Shown here in pieces: positions 7,992 to 16,529 of a stretch of 46,008 nucleotides of DNA. Under the pieces are notes generated by a model. That model did not search any database, was not told the DNA's origin, and saw only the letters and a program-made list of their open reading frames with translations. The stretch is from JBFKOL01 sp041628815 (GTDB taxonomy: Bacteria; Bacteroidota; Bacteroidia; Chitinophagales; Saprospiraceae), in NCBI GenBank assembly GCA_041628815.1, contig JBFKOL010000002.1:1-46008 (forward strand), given 5' to 3'. Both the position numbers and the translations under genes were made by a program. Position 1 is the stretch's first letter. Every line of letters starts with the position of its first letter.

Positions 7992-9337
7992 TGCCCGGTA
8001 TTTGGCGAGGGTCGCGGTATGAGGTGCAGCACTTTTTGTCTTCCATCCAGGTAATAAAAGCCATCTCCTGAAAAAACGCCGTCCTGTTCCAACATGATAC
8101 GAACGATCTTGCCTCCCCATTCAGGCACCTCTGTGGCGGCAAACAACTCTATGGAGTAGGCCGTGTTTTCGTACAATGGGTAGTCTCCAGGACCTTTGAC
8201 ACCTTCCTGCGCATCCCACATGCCTATGGTAGGTCCAGCAGCATGTCCGTGGAAACCTATGGGATGTGTATAGATAGAAGCATTGAGACCCTCTGCTTTG
8301 GCCTGGTCCAATGCAGCCTTCAGGATCTGGTTGCCCGTCCTTCCTTTTACAAAATGTGAAGTCAGGATGTCCTGGACCCGGTTGCCATTTTTAAATGCTC
8401 GTTTTAAACCCTCAGGCGCATCGGATTCGTCAGGATTCAGTACGTAAAAGTGTTCTTGCTGGTCCGTGTTGAGACGTAGATAAGTGATGCCGAAATCGAC
8501 GTGAACAAGGTCTCCCTGCCGTATCACGTCCTTTTCTGGTCGATTCGAAAAAGACCTGAGAAACTCGTTGTTGGCCATATCGGCTCGCTGTACAGAGACA
8601 CTGGGATGAAACCATGTCTTCAATCCTAGATCTGCCACTTTTTGACGGAGGGCCCATACTACGTCATCGGTGGTCGTAATTCCGGGGTGAATGTTTACCT
8701 CCGACAAGCCTTCACGTAAGATCTGGTGACCCATCCTGCATATCAAAGGGTAAATCTGCAGCTCTTTTTCCGATCGTGTCTCCAGCCACGAAACGGCAAG
8801 TTTTTCTGCCGACGTTACCCGTGAATGATAAACCTCCGGCAGATATTCCATAAACCGATCGTATTCGGATTTTACCAATCCGTCAGCCAAACCATAGTTT
8901 TCCGAGTAGTTGAGTCCAATGACGGCAGGATCTCTGTCCTTGATGATTTGCATCAATGCCTCCCACTGATCAGGAAATACATCGATGTTCCATTCACCCT
9001 TGAGGAGCCTTCCGACGTTGTACCGTGCAATAGCTATTTTCTCGAGATCTTCTCCGTTGTCATGAAAAATCATGATGGTACGTCTTCTTGCAGCCAGCCA
9101 TGTGCTTGGTAAGATCGTTTTCATGACCGGGTCTTCGTTGTATTCGCGCGATATCAAAATCCACATATCTATTCCTTGCCGTCGCATCAACTGCGGAAGC
9201 AAGTGGTCAAGCCTGTCTTCGAGTATTTCATCGACCACCCGAGCTTGTTCGCGAACACTCAAAATTCCCGGAAAACTCTGGCTATAAAGGGTGCAGGCAC
9301 CAGCAAAAAGAAAAAAATAAATTATGAAGACCTTCAT
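7988..9337 (-). CDS. M24 family metallopeptidase (Xaa-Pro peptidase-like), exported
   Basis: A pita-bread-fold peptidase with a signal peptide (MKVFIIYFFLFAGACTLYSQ). The N-terminal creatinase-like domain spans about 25-170 and the catalytic domain about 180-430. All five expected metal ligands can be placed: Asp281 in VHVDFG, Asp292 in LNTDQQ, a His in GFHGHAAGP at 361-369, Glu397 in SIELFA and Glu417 in MLEQDG. The family cleaves N-terminal residues before proline or short X-Pro peptides; export to the periplasm follows from the signal. It is the first gene of a four-gene minus-strand cluster. Confidence 0.87.
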   Translation of the reverse strand: MKVFIIYFFLFAGACTLYSQSFPGILSVREQARVVDEILEDRLDHLLPQLMRRQGIDMWILISREYNEDPVMKTILPSTWLAARRRTIMIFHDNGEDLEKIAIARYNVGRLLKGEWNIDVFPDQWEALMQIIKDRDPAVIGLNYSENYGLADGLVKSEYDRFMEYLPEVYHSRVTSAEKLAVSWLETRSEKELQIYPLICRMGHQILREGLSEVNIHPGITTTDDVVWALRQKVADLGLKTWFHPSVSVQRADMANNEFLRSFSNRPEKDVIRQGDLVHVDFGITYLRLNTDQQEHFYVLNPDESDAPEGLKRAFKNGNRVQDILTSHFVKGRTGNQILKAALDQAKAEGLNASIYTHPIGFHGHAAGPTIGMWDAQEGVKGPGDYPLYENTAYSIELFAATEVPEWGGKIVRIMLEQDGVFSGDGFYYLDGRQKVLHLIPRPSPNTGQ

Positions 9338-9424
9338 ATCAGGTTAAATGGTTTTAATTCGTTAAATCTATAATCCATTAGAGGATTCATGTCATTACAT
9401 CGTAAACTAAAAAATACTTTCACT

Positions 9425-9865
9425 ATGAAAAAATTCTTTTCTGCCGCTTTGCTTGGTTCTATTTTTTTGCTGGCCAGTTGCGGTGATGACTCTGGAGAGA
9501 TATCCGGTACCTACGAAATCATTTCTATTTCTTCAAGTCAATGTGACGACACTGACCTGAACTTTTCATACAATCTGGAAAACGACAACTGCATAATGGA
9601 GTCTGGCTTCGAGATATGCGTTGATGGTACCTTCACACTGGCTTCCAACGGATCATTCACTGGTTCATTCACCGTAATGGCCCTGGGATTTTCAGAGACT
9701 GATACGTTCACCGGTACTTACACGGTCGACGGGAACAATATCACCATTTGCGATGATACCGGGGACTGTGAAACCGGCACAGTCAATAGCAGCGGTGACC
9801 GAATCACCCTTAGGTTTCCGGAAGATGAGGACGGTTGTATCGTGACAATAACGGGAAAAAAGTAG
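9425..9865 (+). CDS. small lipocalin-like lipoprotein
   Basis: From the ATG at 9425 (146 aa) the protein has a lipoprotein signal with lipobox LLASC (Cys19) followed by GDDSGE; acidic residues just after the cysteine resemble the surface-export signal described for Bacteroidota lipoproteins. The mature part is a run of short beta strands rich in Thr, Gly and Asp (ISGTYEIISIS, FTGTYTVDGNNITICDD, ITLRFPEDED), like the lipocalin-like/DUF families of this phylum. Three pairs of cysteines could form disulfides. The open frame starts at 9389 but the signal peptide places the start at 9425. Function unknown. Confidence 0.75.
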   Translation: MKKFFSAALLGSIFLLASCGDDSGEISGTYEIISISSSQCDDTDLNFSYNLENDNCIMESGFEICVDGTFTLASNGSFTGSFTVMALGFSETDTFTGTYTVDGNNITICDDTGDCETGTVNSSGDRITLRFPEDEDGCIVTITGKK

Positions 9866-9898
9866 GTGCTTTCAAATCATTTTAGAAAGCACTTTTTT
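9866..9898. terminator. bidirectional intrinsic terminator between lipoprotein gene and recX
   Basis: GTGCTTTC (9866..9873) pairs perfectly with GAAAGCAC (9885..9892) around an 11-nt loop, followed on the plus strand by TTTTTT (9893..9898). On the minus strand the hairpin is followed by TTTTTT complementary to the A-run at about 9856..9861. It starts immediately after the lipoprotein stop codon and contains the recX stop codon (9872..9874), so it can serve both convergent genes. Confidence 0.8.
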
Positions 9899-10327
9899 GA
9901 TCAAATCCGATTCGTACCCTTTCGTAAAAAGATGGGCATGGGCTTTATTGTATAACTCCTGGCGGGAGTAATTATTTTTCCTGGTTTCTATATACTTCCA
10001 AGCAAGGGACTCCAGGCCCTTTTGATATTCATCAGGGTTCAATTCTTCCATGGCTTTGCGTATGCAGTAATCAGAAATATCTCTTTTTTGTAATTCATTG
10101 ACAATTTTCATGCGTCCCCAGCGATTCATCCGGTGTTTGCCTCGACTGAAACTCCGTGCAAAACGTTCCTCATTTAAAAAGTCAAACCTGATGAGTTTCT
10201 CAATGAGACGCTCGAGGTCGTCGTCAACTATACCCATATCCAGCAACTTCGATCGCACATCCTTATGACATCGATCCTGGTAGGCACAATACCTGCTGAT
10301 TTTTTTGAAGGCAGTTTCCTGGTCCAT
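9872..10327 (-). CDS. recX: regulatory protein RecX
   Basis: RecX modulates RecA by binding and capping the recombinase filament. The 151-residue protein is all-helical with the RecX repeat pattern: SRYCAYQDRCHKDVRSKLL, FDFLNEERFARSFSRGKHRMNRWGRMKIVNELQKR and a final repeat near the C-terminus. The NEERFARSF...K...G...I..EL block is the best family marker. The ATG directly follows the HAD stop codon (TAAATG), so expression should depend on the upstream HAD gene and on the terminator-like hairpin inside it. No recA is in this window. Confidence 0.9.
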   Translation of the reverse strand: MDQETAFKKISRYCAYQDRCHKDVRSKLLDMGIVDDDLERLIEKLIRFDFLNEERFARSFSRGKHRMNRWGRMKIVNELQKRDISDYCIRKAMEELNPDEYQKGLESLAWKYIETRKNNYSRQELYNKAHAHLFTKGYESDLIKKVLSKMI

Positions 10328-10969
10328 TTAATTTACAGACGCAAGATAGTGATTCATGCTATTGGCAAGATCCGCATTTCGCGGGTGTAAGACAACGTTA
10401 ACACCCATTTTGGCCGGGGCATCCAGATTCCCGGGAGTGTCGTCTACAAATAGCGTTTTACGTGGATCTAGTTTTTGTGAATTTAAGAGGTATTCATAGA
10501 TTTCAGCATCGGGTTTACGCATTCCCAACAGGTGAGAATAAAAAGTTTGATCAAAGTATACAGCATCAAAATCAGAGATTTTATGTTCTTCGTAAAGCCC
10601 CTGGTAAAAGGCCTTTAAATGTGTTTCGTTGGTATTGCTCAGGAGAAATACCTTGAAATTTTCGCGAAGATTGAGTAAAAGATCAAGCCTCTCCACGGGC
10701 AGATCTAGCAGCATGGCATTCCAGGCACGACGCAATTGGATCACATTCAGATTTGGGCTCCGTTCACCCACCAAAAGAGAAAAAAAGCTCGCTTCACTAA
10801 GCGAGCCTTTCTCATAATTATTGAATAGATGAATGTAGTTTTTGGGATAGTCCCTTCCTTCGAACCGCAAATCCAGCAAACTCTTAAGAGCTTCATCTGT
10901 TAGGCGGTAGTCAAGGTTAAGTATCACACCTCCGAGATCGAAGATGATTGCTTCTAATCTCTTTGGCAT
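10328..10969 (-). CDS. HAD-superfamily hydrolase (subfamily IA)
   Basis: A cytoplasmic haloacid dehalogenase-like phosphatase of 213 residues. Motif I is IIFDLGGVIL with Asp11, in the DxGGV form common in subfamily IA; motif II is FLLSNTN; motif III is the Lys in MRKPDAEIYEYLL; motif IV is LFVDDTPGNLDAP. The helical cap lies between motifs I and II. The substrate is not predictable. It sits between the T9SS protein (6 nt gap) and recX (no gap). A perfect hairpin plus U-tract lies within codons 55-63. Confidence 0.87.
   Translation of the reverse strand: MPKRLEAIIFDLGGVILNLDYRLTDEALKSLLDLRFEGRDYPKNYIHLFNNYEKGSLSEASFFSLLVGERSPNLNVIQLRRAWNAMLLDLPVERLDLLLNLRENFKVFLLSNTNETHLKAFYQGLYEEHKISDFDAVYFDQTFYSHLLGMRKPDAEIYEYLLNSQKLDPRKTLFVDDTPGNLDAPAKMGVNVVLHPRNADLANSMNHYLASVN
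10780..10806 (-). terminator. intrinsic terminator-like hairpin inside the HAD coding sequence
   Basis: Read on the minus strand, GCTCGCTT AGTG AAGCGAGC forms a perfect 8-bp stem with a 4-nt loop (10806..10787), followed at once by seven T residues (10786..10780). This is the geometry of a strong Rho-independent terminator in the same direction as the gene, about 160 nt after the HAD start codon. It encodes Gly-Ser-Leu-Ser-Glu-Ala-Ser-Phe-Phe. Whether it works inside a translated gene is unknown. Confidence 0.6.
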
Positions 10970-10975
10970 CTGTTT

Positions 10976-13687
10976 TCAACGAATTCTTATCATCTTCGAA
11001 AATGAAGCGCCACCATGCCATTGCAACTCGTAAAAATATAAGCCCGGGCCAGGCACTTGGCGGTCAGTAATTCTAATGGTTTGGTCTCCTTGGGCATATT
11101 TGCCTCTGTGTGACCAAACAACCTTCATAGATGCATCATAAATAGTGATGACCACTTCCGTTTCGTATGGAAGATTAAACACCAGTTTAGTCTGTGTGCT
11201 CCATGGATTGGGTATGTTGGTGTACAGCTGGACCCCTTCAGGTGAAGGCAAAGATTCTTGCAGGGCCAGTGGCATCGGGGCCATATCTGCGAGGTAAACT
11301 TCAGTTTTAATGATGTCGTCAGAAAATGCCAACTCACTTCGATTCAGTCCATCTCGACGATCAAATTTTAAGGAAAAAATTGGATTCCCGGGATCTATAT
11401 CGAGGCTCAAAATATCATTCCAGCTAATGGCCAATTTGCCTTCTCCTATCCAGCGATCACTGTAGTGACTTTTTTCGACATGTATCTGTCCAGATACTAT
11501 TTCATTGAAAGACCATTGGCCAGGATTCCATTCAACTGTTGTCTGAAATCCTTCCAATTGTTGCCTGGAAGGGGCGTATATTTCAATGAATTCGTGCGAG
11601 TCGGTGAGCTTGCTCAATGCATGCCATTGAACATGTTCAGATGTGTTCCTCCCAGATGCACCCAGACTGCTTTTGTTCACATCCCCGACCTTGATGCCCA
11701 TGAGATCGATTTGTTGTGGAATATTTTGGGGTTCCAGTTTATAACCAAATATATCGCCTTGGTCCCACGGTTCGGCAGGATCGTCAAAATGCATCTCCGA
11801 TGGGATGAAAACATAACTTGTGGAAGACGGAAATCTTTCGGTATCAGCAAGTATCAAACTGCGCAATTCAAACAGGTCAGAGGCATTGATACGTCCATTT
11901 CCGTTCACATCAGCCGCGATTACTTTGTAAGGTGAATCCAATTGCTCCAGTCCGAGTATGTGCTTCTGCATAAGGATAATGTCATAGGTGGATATGCCAT
12001 AAGAATGGTCATCATCTTTTACCGGCATTACGATTACAGGAAGATCAGACTGTACATCCGCGAAATGGAAGTAACCATTACCATCGGTAGTAGTTTCAAG
12101 ATTTACACCCCCAAATATCCTGACCATTTCTCCCGTTACAGGAATACCATCTTCATACAATACCCTACCTGCCAATGATTGGCGGGGCAAAGGGCAGTGG
12201 TTCATACTATCGGTGACATTTGCAGTGACCATACACGAATGTGCATTCCCAAAGGCATCAGTCATTCGTAGAACAACCATTACATCACTGTCCTTATCAG
12301 CACATGAAAACATGACCGAATCTGCGAACTCACTTTCATCCATCCTTCTCGCATCGAGTATGATATCCGTACAAAAGTCATAAGATCCCGCGTTGAAGAG
12401 TGCTGCTGGCAACTTGACTCCGTTTGAATCGGGCAGAGCAACTTTTACGGATTGTTCGCAGATAGCTTGAGGAGGTGTGCGATCAAGTACAATGATTGTT
12501 ATGCTGTCTTTTGCAGTATTTTGGTGACATTTATCGGATACACTGACTTTTACCAAAAGAGTATCAAGTCCGACATTGAAAATGGTGTCTTCCAAAGAAG
12601 CAAGGTTACCATAATCGCATACCACGATGTCTATTTCCAAATCTTCGAATGGTGTGCACAGATCAACAGGCTGGGACATTCCAAGAGAAGAAAAAGGAAT
12701 ATCGGCAGTGCAACCGTGACCACCTGTGAAAAAATACAAAGTGTCTTCGGCAAAAGAAAACTGTGGTGCCGTCGTGTCAATTACGACAATCTTCTGGATC
12801 ATCGACCTTGAAAGCTCCTCAGTACAATGCCATTCGTAAACAGTCCATTCTCGCCAGTAGGTGTTTTTACAACCATCGTACAAGCTCGGCATCGATTCGA
12901 AATAGGCCCGTACTCCGCAAGCCTTGAAGTTTAGCCCATGAAGGGGAGAGCCACTGGCAGTTGGCACCCCAAAAGGATAGGTTTCCAGAATCGCTCCGCT
13001 ACCCACTGGAAGGTCTATGGGAGGAGGAATGATGTTTCCGCTTCCGTCCAAGAACTGGTCCAATATGGCGCAATCAACATAGATTTCGCCAGGAGGAAAT
13101 TCCACATCATTGTTCAGATCAAATCGCTTTATGGTAAATTCCTGGGTACATGTATCGGTGTTGCCTGACTGATCGGTCACGCGGTAATGCCTGACGACCT
13201 TTGCGGTCAAAGAGGGATCACACAATTGTTCTGTAGTCTCGGATAGAATGTCTACGTCCACTTCCTGGCAATCATGAATATCGATCTCGGGGTTATAAAA
13301 AACAAAATCAACACATTCAATCAATGTGTCGGGGCAGGTAAGGACCGGCTTAAACTTGTCTTCAATATTGACATAAGACCAGGCGACCCCCAAAGAGTTA
13401 CAGGAATCCGAGGTGATCATCACCTTCAGCTTGTCACCTATCGACATGCCCGTCACCGGCATATCAAGCGTATCATCGCTTTCTGTCATGACAACAAGAC
13501 TGTATTGGTAATCCGGGTTGTAATTGGAGGTCACCATGTAGGGTTGAATGTCAAGCCTGCAATTGGACGACAGGCTAAGATTCACCTCTATACCGGCGAT
13601 GGCCGTATCACATAGGGTCTGGGCATAGGTTCCGTATGAAGCAAGGCATAGTAATGCCAGGCTCCACATCATTGCAATCGGTTTCAT
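10976..13687 (-). CDS. large secreted protein with cohesin/dockerin-like modules and T9SS type A sorting domain
   Basis: A 903-residue exported protein; the ATG at 13687 is preferred over 13711 because MKPIAMMWSLALLCLASYGTYAQ is a clean signal peptide. The N-terminal two thirds hold several Cys-rich immunoglobulin/HYR-like modules (CPDTLIECVDF, VTDQSGNTDTC). Then come a dockerin-like segment (ISTYDIILMQKHILGL, AADVNGNGRINASDLFELR) and a cohesin-like beta domain. The last 80 or so residues (TNIPNPWSTQTKLVFNLP ... GLYFYELQWHGG ... MIRIR) are a type A C-terminal domain that directs outer-membrane translocation by the type IX system. It probably acts at the cell surface in adhesion or matrix binding. 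The HAD gene follows after 6 nt. Confidence 0.85.
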   Translation of the reverse strand: MKPIAMMWSLALLCLASYGTYAQTLCDTAIAGIEVNLSLSSNCRLDIQPYMVTSNYNPDYQYSLVVMTESDDTLDMPVTGMSIGDKLKVMITSDSCNSLGVAWSYVNIEDKFKPVLTCPDTLIECVDFVFYNPEIDIHDCQEVDVDILSETTEQLCDPSLTAKVVRHYRVTDQSGNTDTCTQEFTIKRFDLNNDVEFPPGEIYVDCAILDQFLDGSGNIIPPPIDLPVGSGAILETYPFGVPTASGSPLHGLNFKACGVRAYFESMPSLYDGCKNTYWREWTVYEWHCTEELSRSMIQKIVVIDTTAPQFSFAEDTLYFFTGGHGCTADIPFSSLGMSQPVDLCTPFEDLEIDIVVCDYGNLASLEDTIFNVGLDTLLVKVSVSDKCHQNTAKDSITIIVLDRTPPQAICEQSVKVALPDSNGVKLPAALFNAGSYDFCTDIILDARRMDESEFADSVMFSCADKDSDVMVVLRMTDAFGNAHSCMVTANVTDSMNHCPLPRQSLAGRVLYEDGIPVTGEMVRIFGGVNLETTTDGNGYFHFADVQSDLPVIVMPVKDDDHSYGISTYDIILMQKHILGLEQLDSPYKVIAADVNGNGRINASDLFELRSLILADTERFPSSTSYVFIPSEMHFDDPAEPWDQGDIFGYKLEPQNIPQQIDLMGIKVGDVNKSSLGASGRNTSEHVQWHALSKLTDSHEFIEIYAPSRQQLEGFQTTVEWNPGQWSFNEIVSGQIHVEKSHYSDRWIGEGKLAISWNDILSLDIDPGNPIFSLKFDRRDGLNRSELAFSDDIIKTEVYLADMAPMPLALQESLPSPEGVQLYTNIPNPWSTQTKLVFNLPYETEVVITIYDASMKVVWSHRGKYAQGDQTIRITDRQVPGPGLYFYELQWHGGASFSKMIRIR

Positions 13688-13790
13688 TGGGACAGCCTTG
13701 ATTTTTAACAATCCTTTTCAGATTCTGCGCATGGTTCTAATTACGCAGTCTGAGGCACTGATTTGGGATAAAAGCGCCCGTGGGCAAAGA

Positions 13791-13798
13791 CAAATATA
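13791..13798 (-). promoter_or_regulatory. candidate -7 element (TATATTTG) upstream of the T9SS protein gene
   Basis: The minus strand reads TATATTTG, matching the Bacteroidota -7 consensus TAnnTTTG. It lies about 104 nt upstream of the T9SS protein start codon. No convincing TTTG is found at the -33 position, so this is a weak call. Confidence 0.3.
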
Positions 13799-13846
13799 AT
13801 CAAAAAACGTAATATGTTAACAATTCAACTGTTAAAGTTCAAATTA

Positions 13847-15142
13847 TTACTTGTTGAGACCTGGTTTGCGGTCAAGAAATTCATCATATAGCAATGTGTG
13901 GCGACTTTCTAATGGCACCTTCCAACCATTGATAAAAAGGTGTGTGATACGCGATTTCATTTCAAAAGGGTCACCCGATGACACGAAGAGGTTTGCTATT
14001 TTTCCTTCTTCTATGCTACCATAATCGGCCTCCACGCCAAGGATCTCGGCCATATGAATGGTGATAGATTTCATAGCCTCTTCCTTTCCCATTCCATACG
14101 TAGCCGCAAATCCTGCATTGAACGGCAGGTTTCTAACATTTTCGCTGTCATTGGTACGAATACCCACTTTTACACCTGCCTGGTGCATGCGGGCTGCATT
14201 TGCATAGGCAACATCGTAGCGTACATTTTCCCTGGTAGGAATACTGAGTACCGGACCCGTGATAACAGGCACTCCTGCCTCGGCAATTTTATCAGCTACC
14301 CTCCACCCTTCCGATACACCGGTTAGAATAGCCTTTATGCCTTTCTCTTTTATCCAGGCCAAGGCAGCTTCTATATCTTTGTCGCGATTTACTTCTATAA
14401 GAAGTTGAGATTCTCCGCGAAAGACCGGAAGGAGGGCTTCCAACTCGGGTTTGTATCCCTCAGCTGTCTTACCATCCGCCTTCATTGTACTATCTATCTT
14501 AGCATACAGTGCGACCGCATCCCAAGTCTCGTTGATTTTTTTGGTGGCCTTTTCCTGATCCTTATTAACTTCCTCCTCTGAACGCCGATCCCGACGACCC
14601 CTCCTGCCAGTCGAGGGAAAATTCATAACTATACCTTTGTATCCCGCATACATCTGGGCGGGAGTATATCCATGAAGATTGATAAGTGCCGCTGTGCCGG
14701 GGAAGGTGCCTCCTCGAGGAACTACCAGTGCAGAAGTGACACCATTGACCCTTGTAACCGGAATCGCAACCGCGTTGGGATTGACTGCAGTAAGGGCCTG
14801 CATATGAGGAATGAGGTCTCCAATCTCATTAAAATCCTGTGTAAGCGATACGGACCCCACTTCGGACAGTCCCAATTGCGTTCCACCATCGATGAAACCA
14901 GGATAAATGTGTCCTCCCTGGCAATCTATTACCCGGGCTCCTTCTGTACTTACCGAACTACCTACAGCAACAATGCGTCCATCTTTAATCAATACCTGCC
15001 CATTCGATATATCTCCGTTGGTTATGGTATGTACGGTGGCATTGGTCAATACGAACGTGCCGGAAATTGATTTGGCAACCTGCTGAGCGTGTAAACAGGT
15101 CAACGTAAAAAACAAGTATATGGCAAGATTTAAGTTCTTCAT
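13847..15142 (-). CDS. exported amidohydrolase-fold protein lacking the HxH metal motif (predicted pseudoenzyme)
   Basis: The 431-residue protein has a signal peptide (MKNLNLAIYLFFTLTCLHAQ) and the amidohydrolase composite domain (NATVHTITNGDISNGQVLIKDG, IEEGKIANLFVSSGDPF). Where active members have GFIDAHSHLG it reads GFIDGGTQLG (82-91), so both metal-binding histidines are replaced by Gly87 and Gln89. Other barrel-end ligands are also not evident. A Lys/Arg/Glu-rich stretch (GRRGRRDRRSEEEVNKDQ) lies mid-protein. It is the last of three consecutive paralogues, 8 nt after the intact enzyme, and may be a structural or regulatory partner of it. Confidence 0.83.
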   Translation of the reverse strand: MKNLNLAIYLFFTLTCLHAQQVAKSISGTFVLTNATVHTITNGDISNGQVLIKDGRIVAVGSSVSTEGARVIDCQGGHIYPGFIDGGTQLGLSEVGSVSLTQDFNEIGDLIPHMQALTAVNPNAVAIPVTRVNGVTSALVVPRGGTFPGTAALINLHGYTPAQMYAGYKGIVMNFPSTGRRGRRDRRSEEEVNKDQEKATKKINETWDAVALYAKIDSTMKADGKTAEGYKPELEALLPVFRGESQLLIEVNRDKDIEAALAWIKEKGIKAILTGVSEGWRVADKIAEAGVPVITGPVLSIPTRENVRYDVAYANAARMHQAGVKVGIRTNDSENVRNLPFNAGFAATYGMGKEEAMKSITIHMAEILGVEADYGSIEEGKIANLFVSSGDPFEMKSRITHLFINGWKVPLESRHTLLYDEFLDRKPGLNK

Positions 15143-15150
15143 TTCTTCTC

Positions 15151-16521
15151 CTAATTCTTGTTGTTAAACAAATAATTGGTACCATCCATGCAGCCATGCT
15201 CATGGTCATGTCCCTCATGCGACTCATAAAAGACATCAATTTTTTCCTCTGGGTTGACATCAAGTCTCATATCGTCAGGATCGTTATTGATATCGAATCT
15301 CACGACGCCATCTACTACTGTGAGGAGCGGAATGGCATAGATGGACAATGGATGCGCATTAAAAATGGCTAAATCCCCGTCTTTGCCGACTTCGATGGAC
15401 CCTACCCGCTCGTCGATACCCAATTGAATGGCCGGATTTAGCGTAATGAGTTTTAATGCTTCATCATCTGAAAGATCACCGTATCGCTGAGTTTTGGCAG
15501 CTTCGTGATAAAGGTGTCTGATCAATTCGCCAGAGTCGCTGTTGATGGAAGTGACTACATCGTTTCTGGTCAATATGGTGGCATTGTAGGCAGTAGAATA
15601 ATAGACTTCAAACTTATAAGCCCACCAGTCTGCAAAAACTGAAGCTCCAGCTCCAAAAGCAGCAAGCTCAGGTGCTACCTTAAATCCCTCGTTCACATGC
15701 TGAAAACAGATCTTGTCAACCCCATAGTCCTCGAGTACATCCAGCAGCATCAGGATTTCATCGGCCCGATAAGAATGGCAATGGATGATGATGTCGCCTC
15801 TAAGAATATCAGCCATTACCTCCATTTTTATATCGTATGCAGGAGGTTCCATCGCTACAACGGGATTCTTCCTGTAATTATCCCACTTTTTCACATAGTC
15901 CTGTGCGTCGCTAAATGCTCTTCTGAATACCTGCTCTACACCCATCCTGGTGCGCGGCAGGATTGAATTGCCTTCGCCGTGGACCCTCATCGGGTTTTCT
16001 CCCAGTGCAAATTTGATAGTTCTCGGCGCACCTTCCATTTTCATATCCTCGGGATTTGTAACTCCCCACCGGTGTTTAATTGTCTCGCACTGACCGCCAA
16101 TGGCGTTGGCAGACCCGTGCATCGCATGTGACGCCGTAACACCACCTGCTAGCGCGCGGTAAATTGAAATGCTGAAAGGATTGATGGCATCACCTACAAA
16201 TACATTCGCAGTATTCGGATCGGTAGCTTCATTAACTACATCTATCCCGATATGTGAATGAGCATCTATGATTCCTGGCATTACATACATTCCCGTGGCA
16301 TCGTATGTTTTGACATTTTCTGCACTCAGATTTTTACCAATTTGCCTGATCTTACCACTCCGTATCAGCACATCGGTGTTCTCTAGGTTGCCATTGGTCA
16401 CGGTCAGGACAGTTCCATTCTTGATCAACAGGTCACCTGCTTCATTTTGCGCCATCGCCAAGGTGCCCATGCCAAAAAGAATGCAAAAGAAAGCACTGCC
16501 CATACTATTAATTCTTTTCAT
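15151..16521 (-). CDS. exported metal-dependent amidohydrolase (catalytically intact member of the trio)
   Basis: A 456-residue TIM-barrel amidohydrolase with a signal peptide ending near AMAQ. Metal ligands are recognisable: HSH at 88-90 (MPGIIDAHSHIG), a candidate carboxylated Lys170 in TIKFALGEN, His249 in IIIHCHS, His275 in FQHVNEG and Asp329 in SINSDSGE. The composite beta domain is formed by the N-terminus and the C-terminal GSIEVGKDGDLAIFNAHPL. The C-terminal tail is rich in His, Asp and Glu (SHEGHDHEHG), possibly metal-binding. The substrate is unknown. It is flanked at 8-nt distances on both sides by degenerate paralogues. Confidence 0.87.
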   Translation of the reverse strand: MKRINSMGSAFFCILFGMGTLAMAQNEAGDLLIKNGTVLTVTNGNLENTDVLIRSGKIRQIGKNLSAENVKTYDATGMYVMPGIIDAHSHIGIDVVNEATDPNTANVFVGDAINPFSISIYRALAGGVTASHAMHGSANAIGGQCETIKHRWGVTNPEDMKMEGAPRTIKFALGENPMRVHGEGNSILPRTRMGVEQVFRRAFSDAQDYVKKWDNYRKNPVVAMEPPAYDIKMEVMADILRGDIIIHCHSYRADEILMLLDVLEDYGVDKICFQHVNEGFKVAPELAAFGAGASVFADWWAYKFEVYYSTAYNATILTRNDVVTSINSDSGELIRHLYHEAAKTQRYGDLSDDEALKLITLNPAIQLGIDERVGSIEVGKDGDLAIFNAHPLSIYAIPLLTVVDGVVRFDINNDPDDMRLDVNPEEKIDVFYESHEGHDHEHGCMDGTNYLFNNKN

Positions 16522-16529
16522 AGTTGATA

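Noticed and set aside
11465..13615. Several open frames of 76-156 codons on the plus strand opposite the T9SS protein gene
   Set aside because: They lie antisense to a long gene with a signal peptide, recognisable modules and a sorting domain, and their products show no family motif. They are shadows of its codon use.
13805..13840. TTAACA/TGTTAA hairpin after the amidohydrolase trio, considered as a terminator
   Set aside because: The stem is short and AT-rich, and the T-run on the minus strand is about 17 nt away, so the geometry is wrong.
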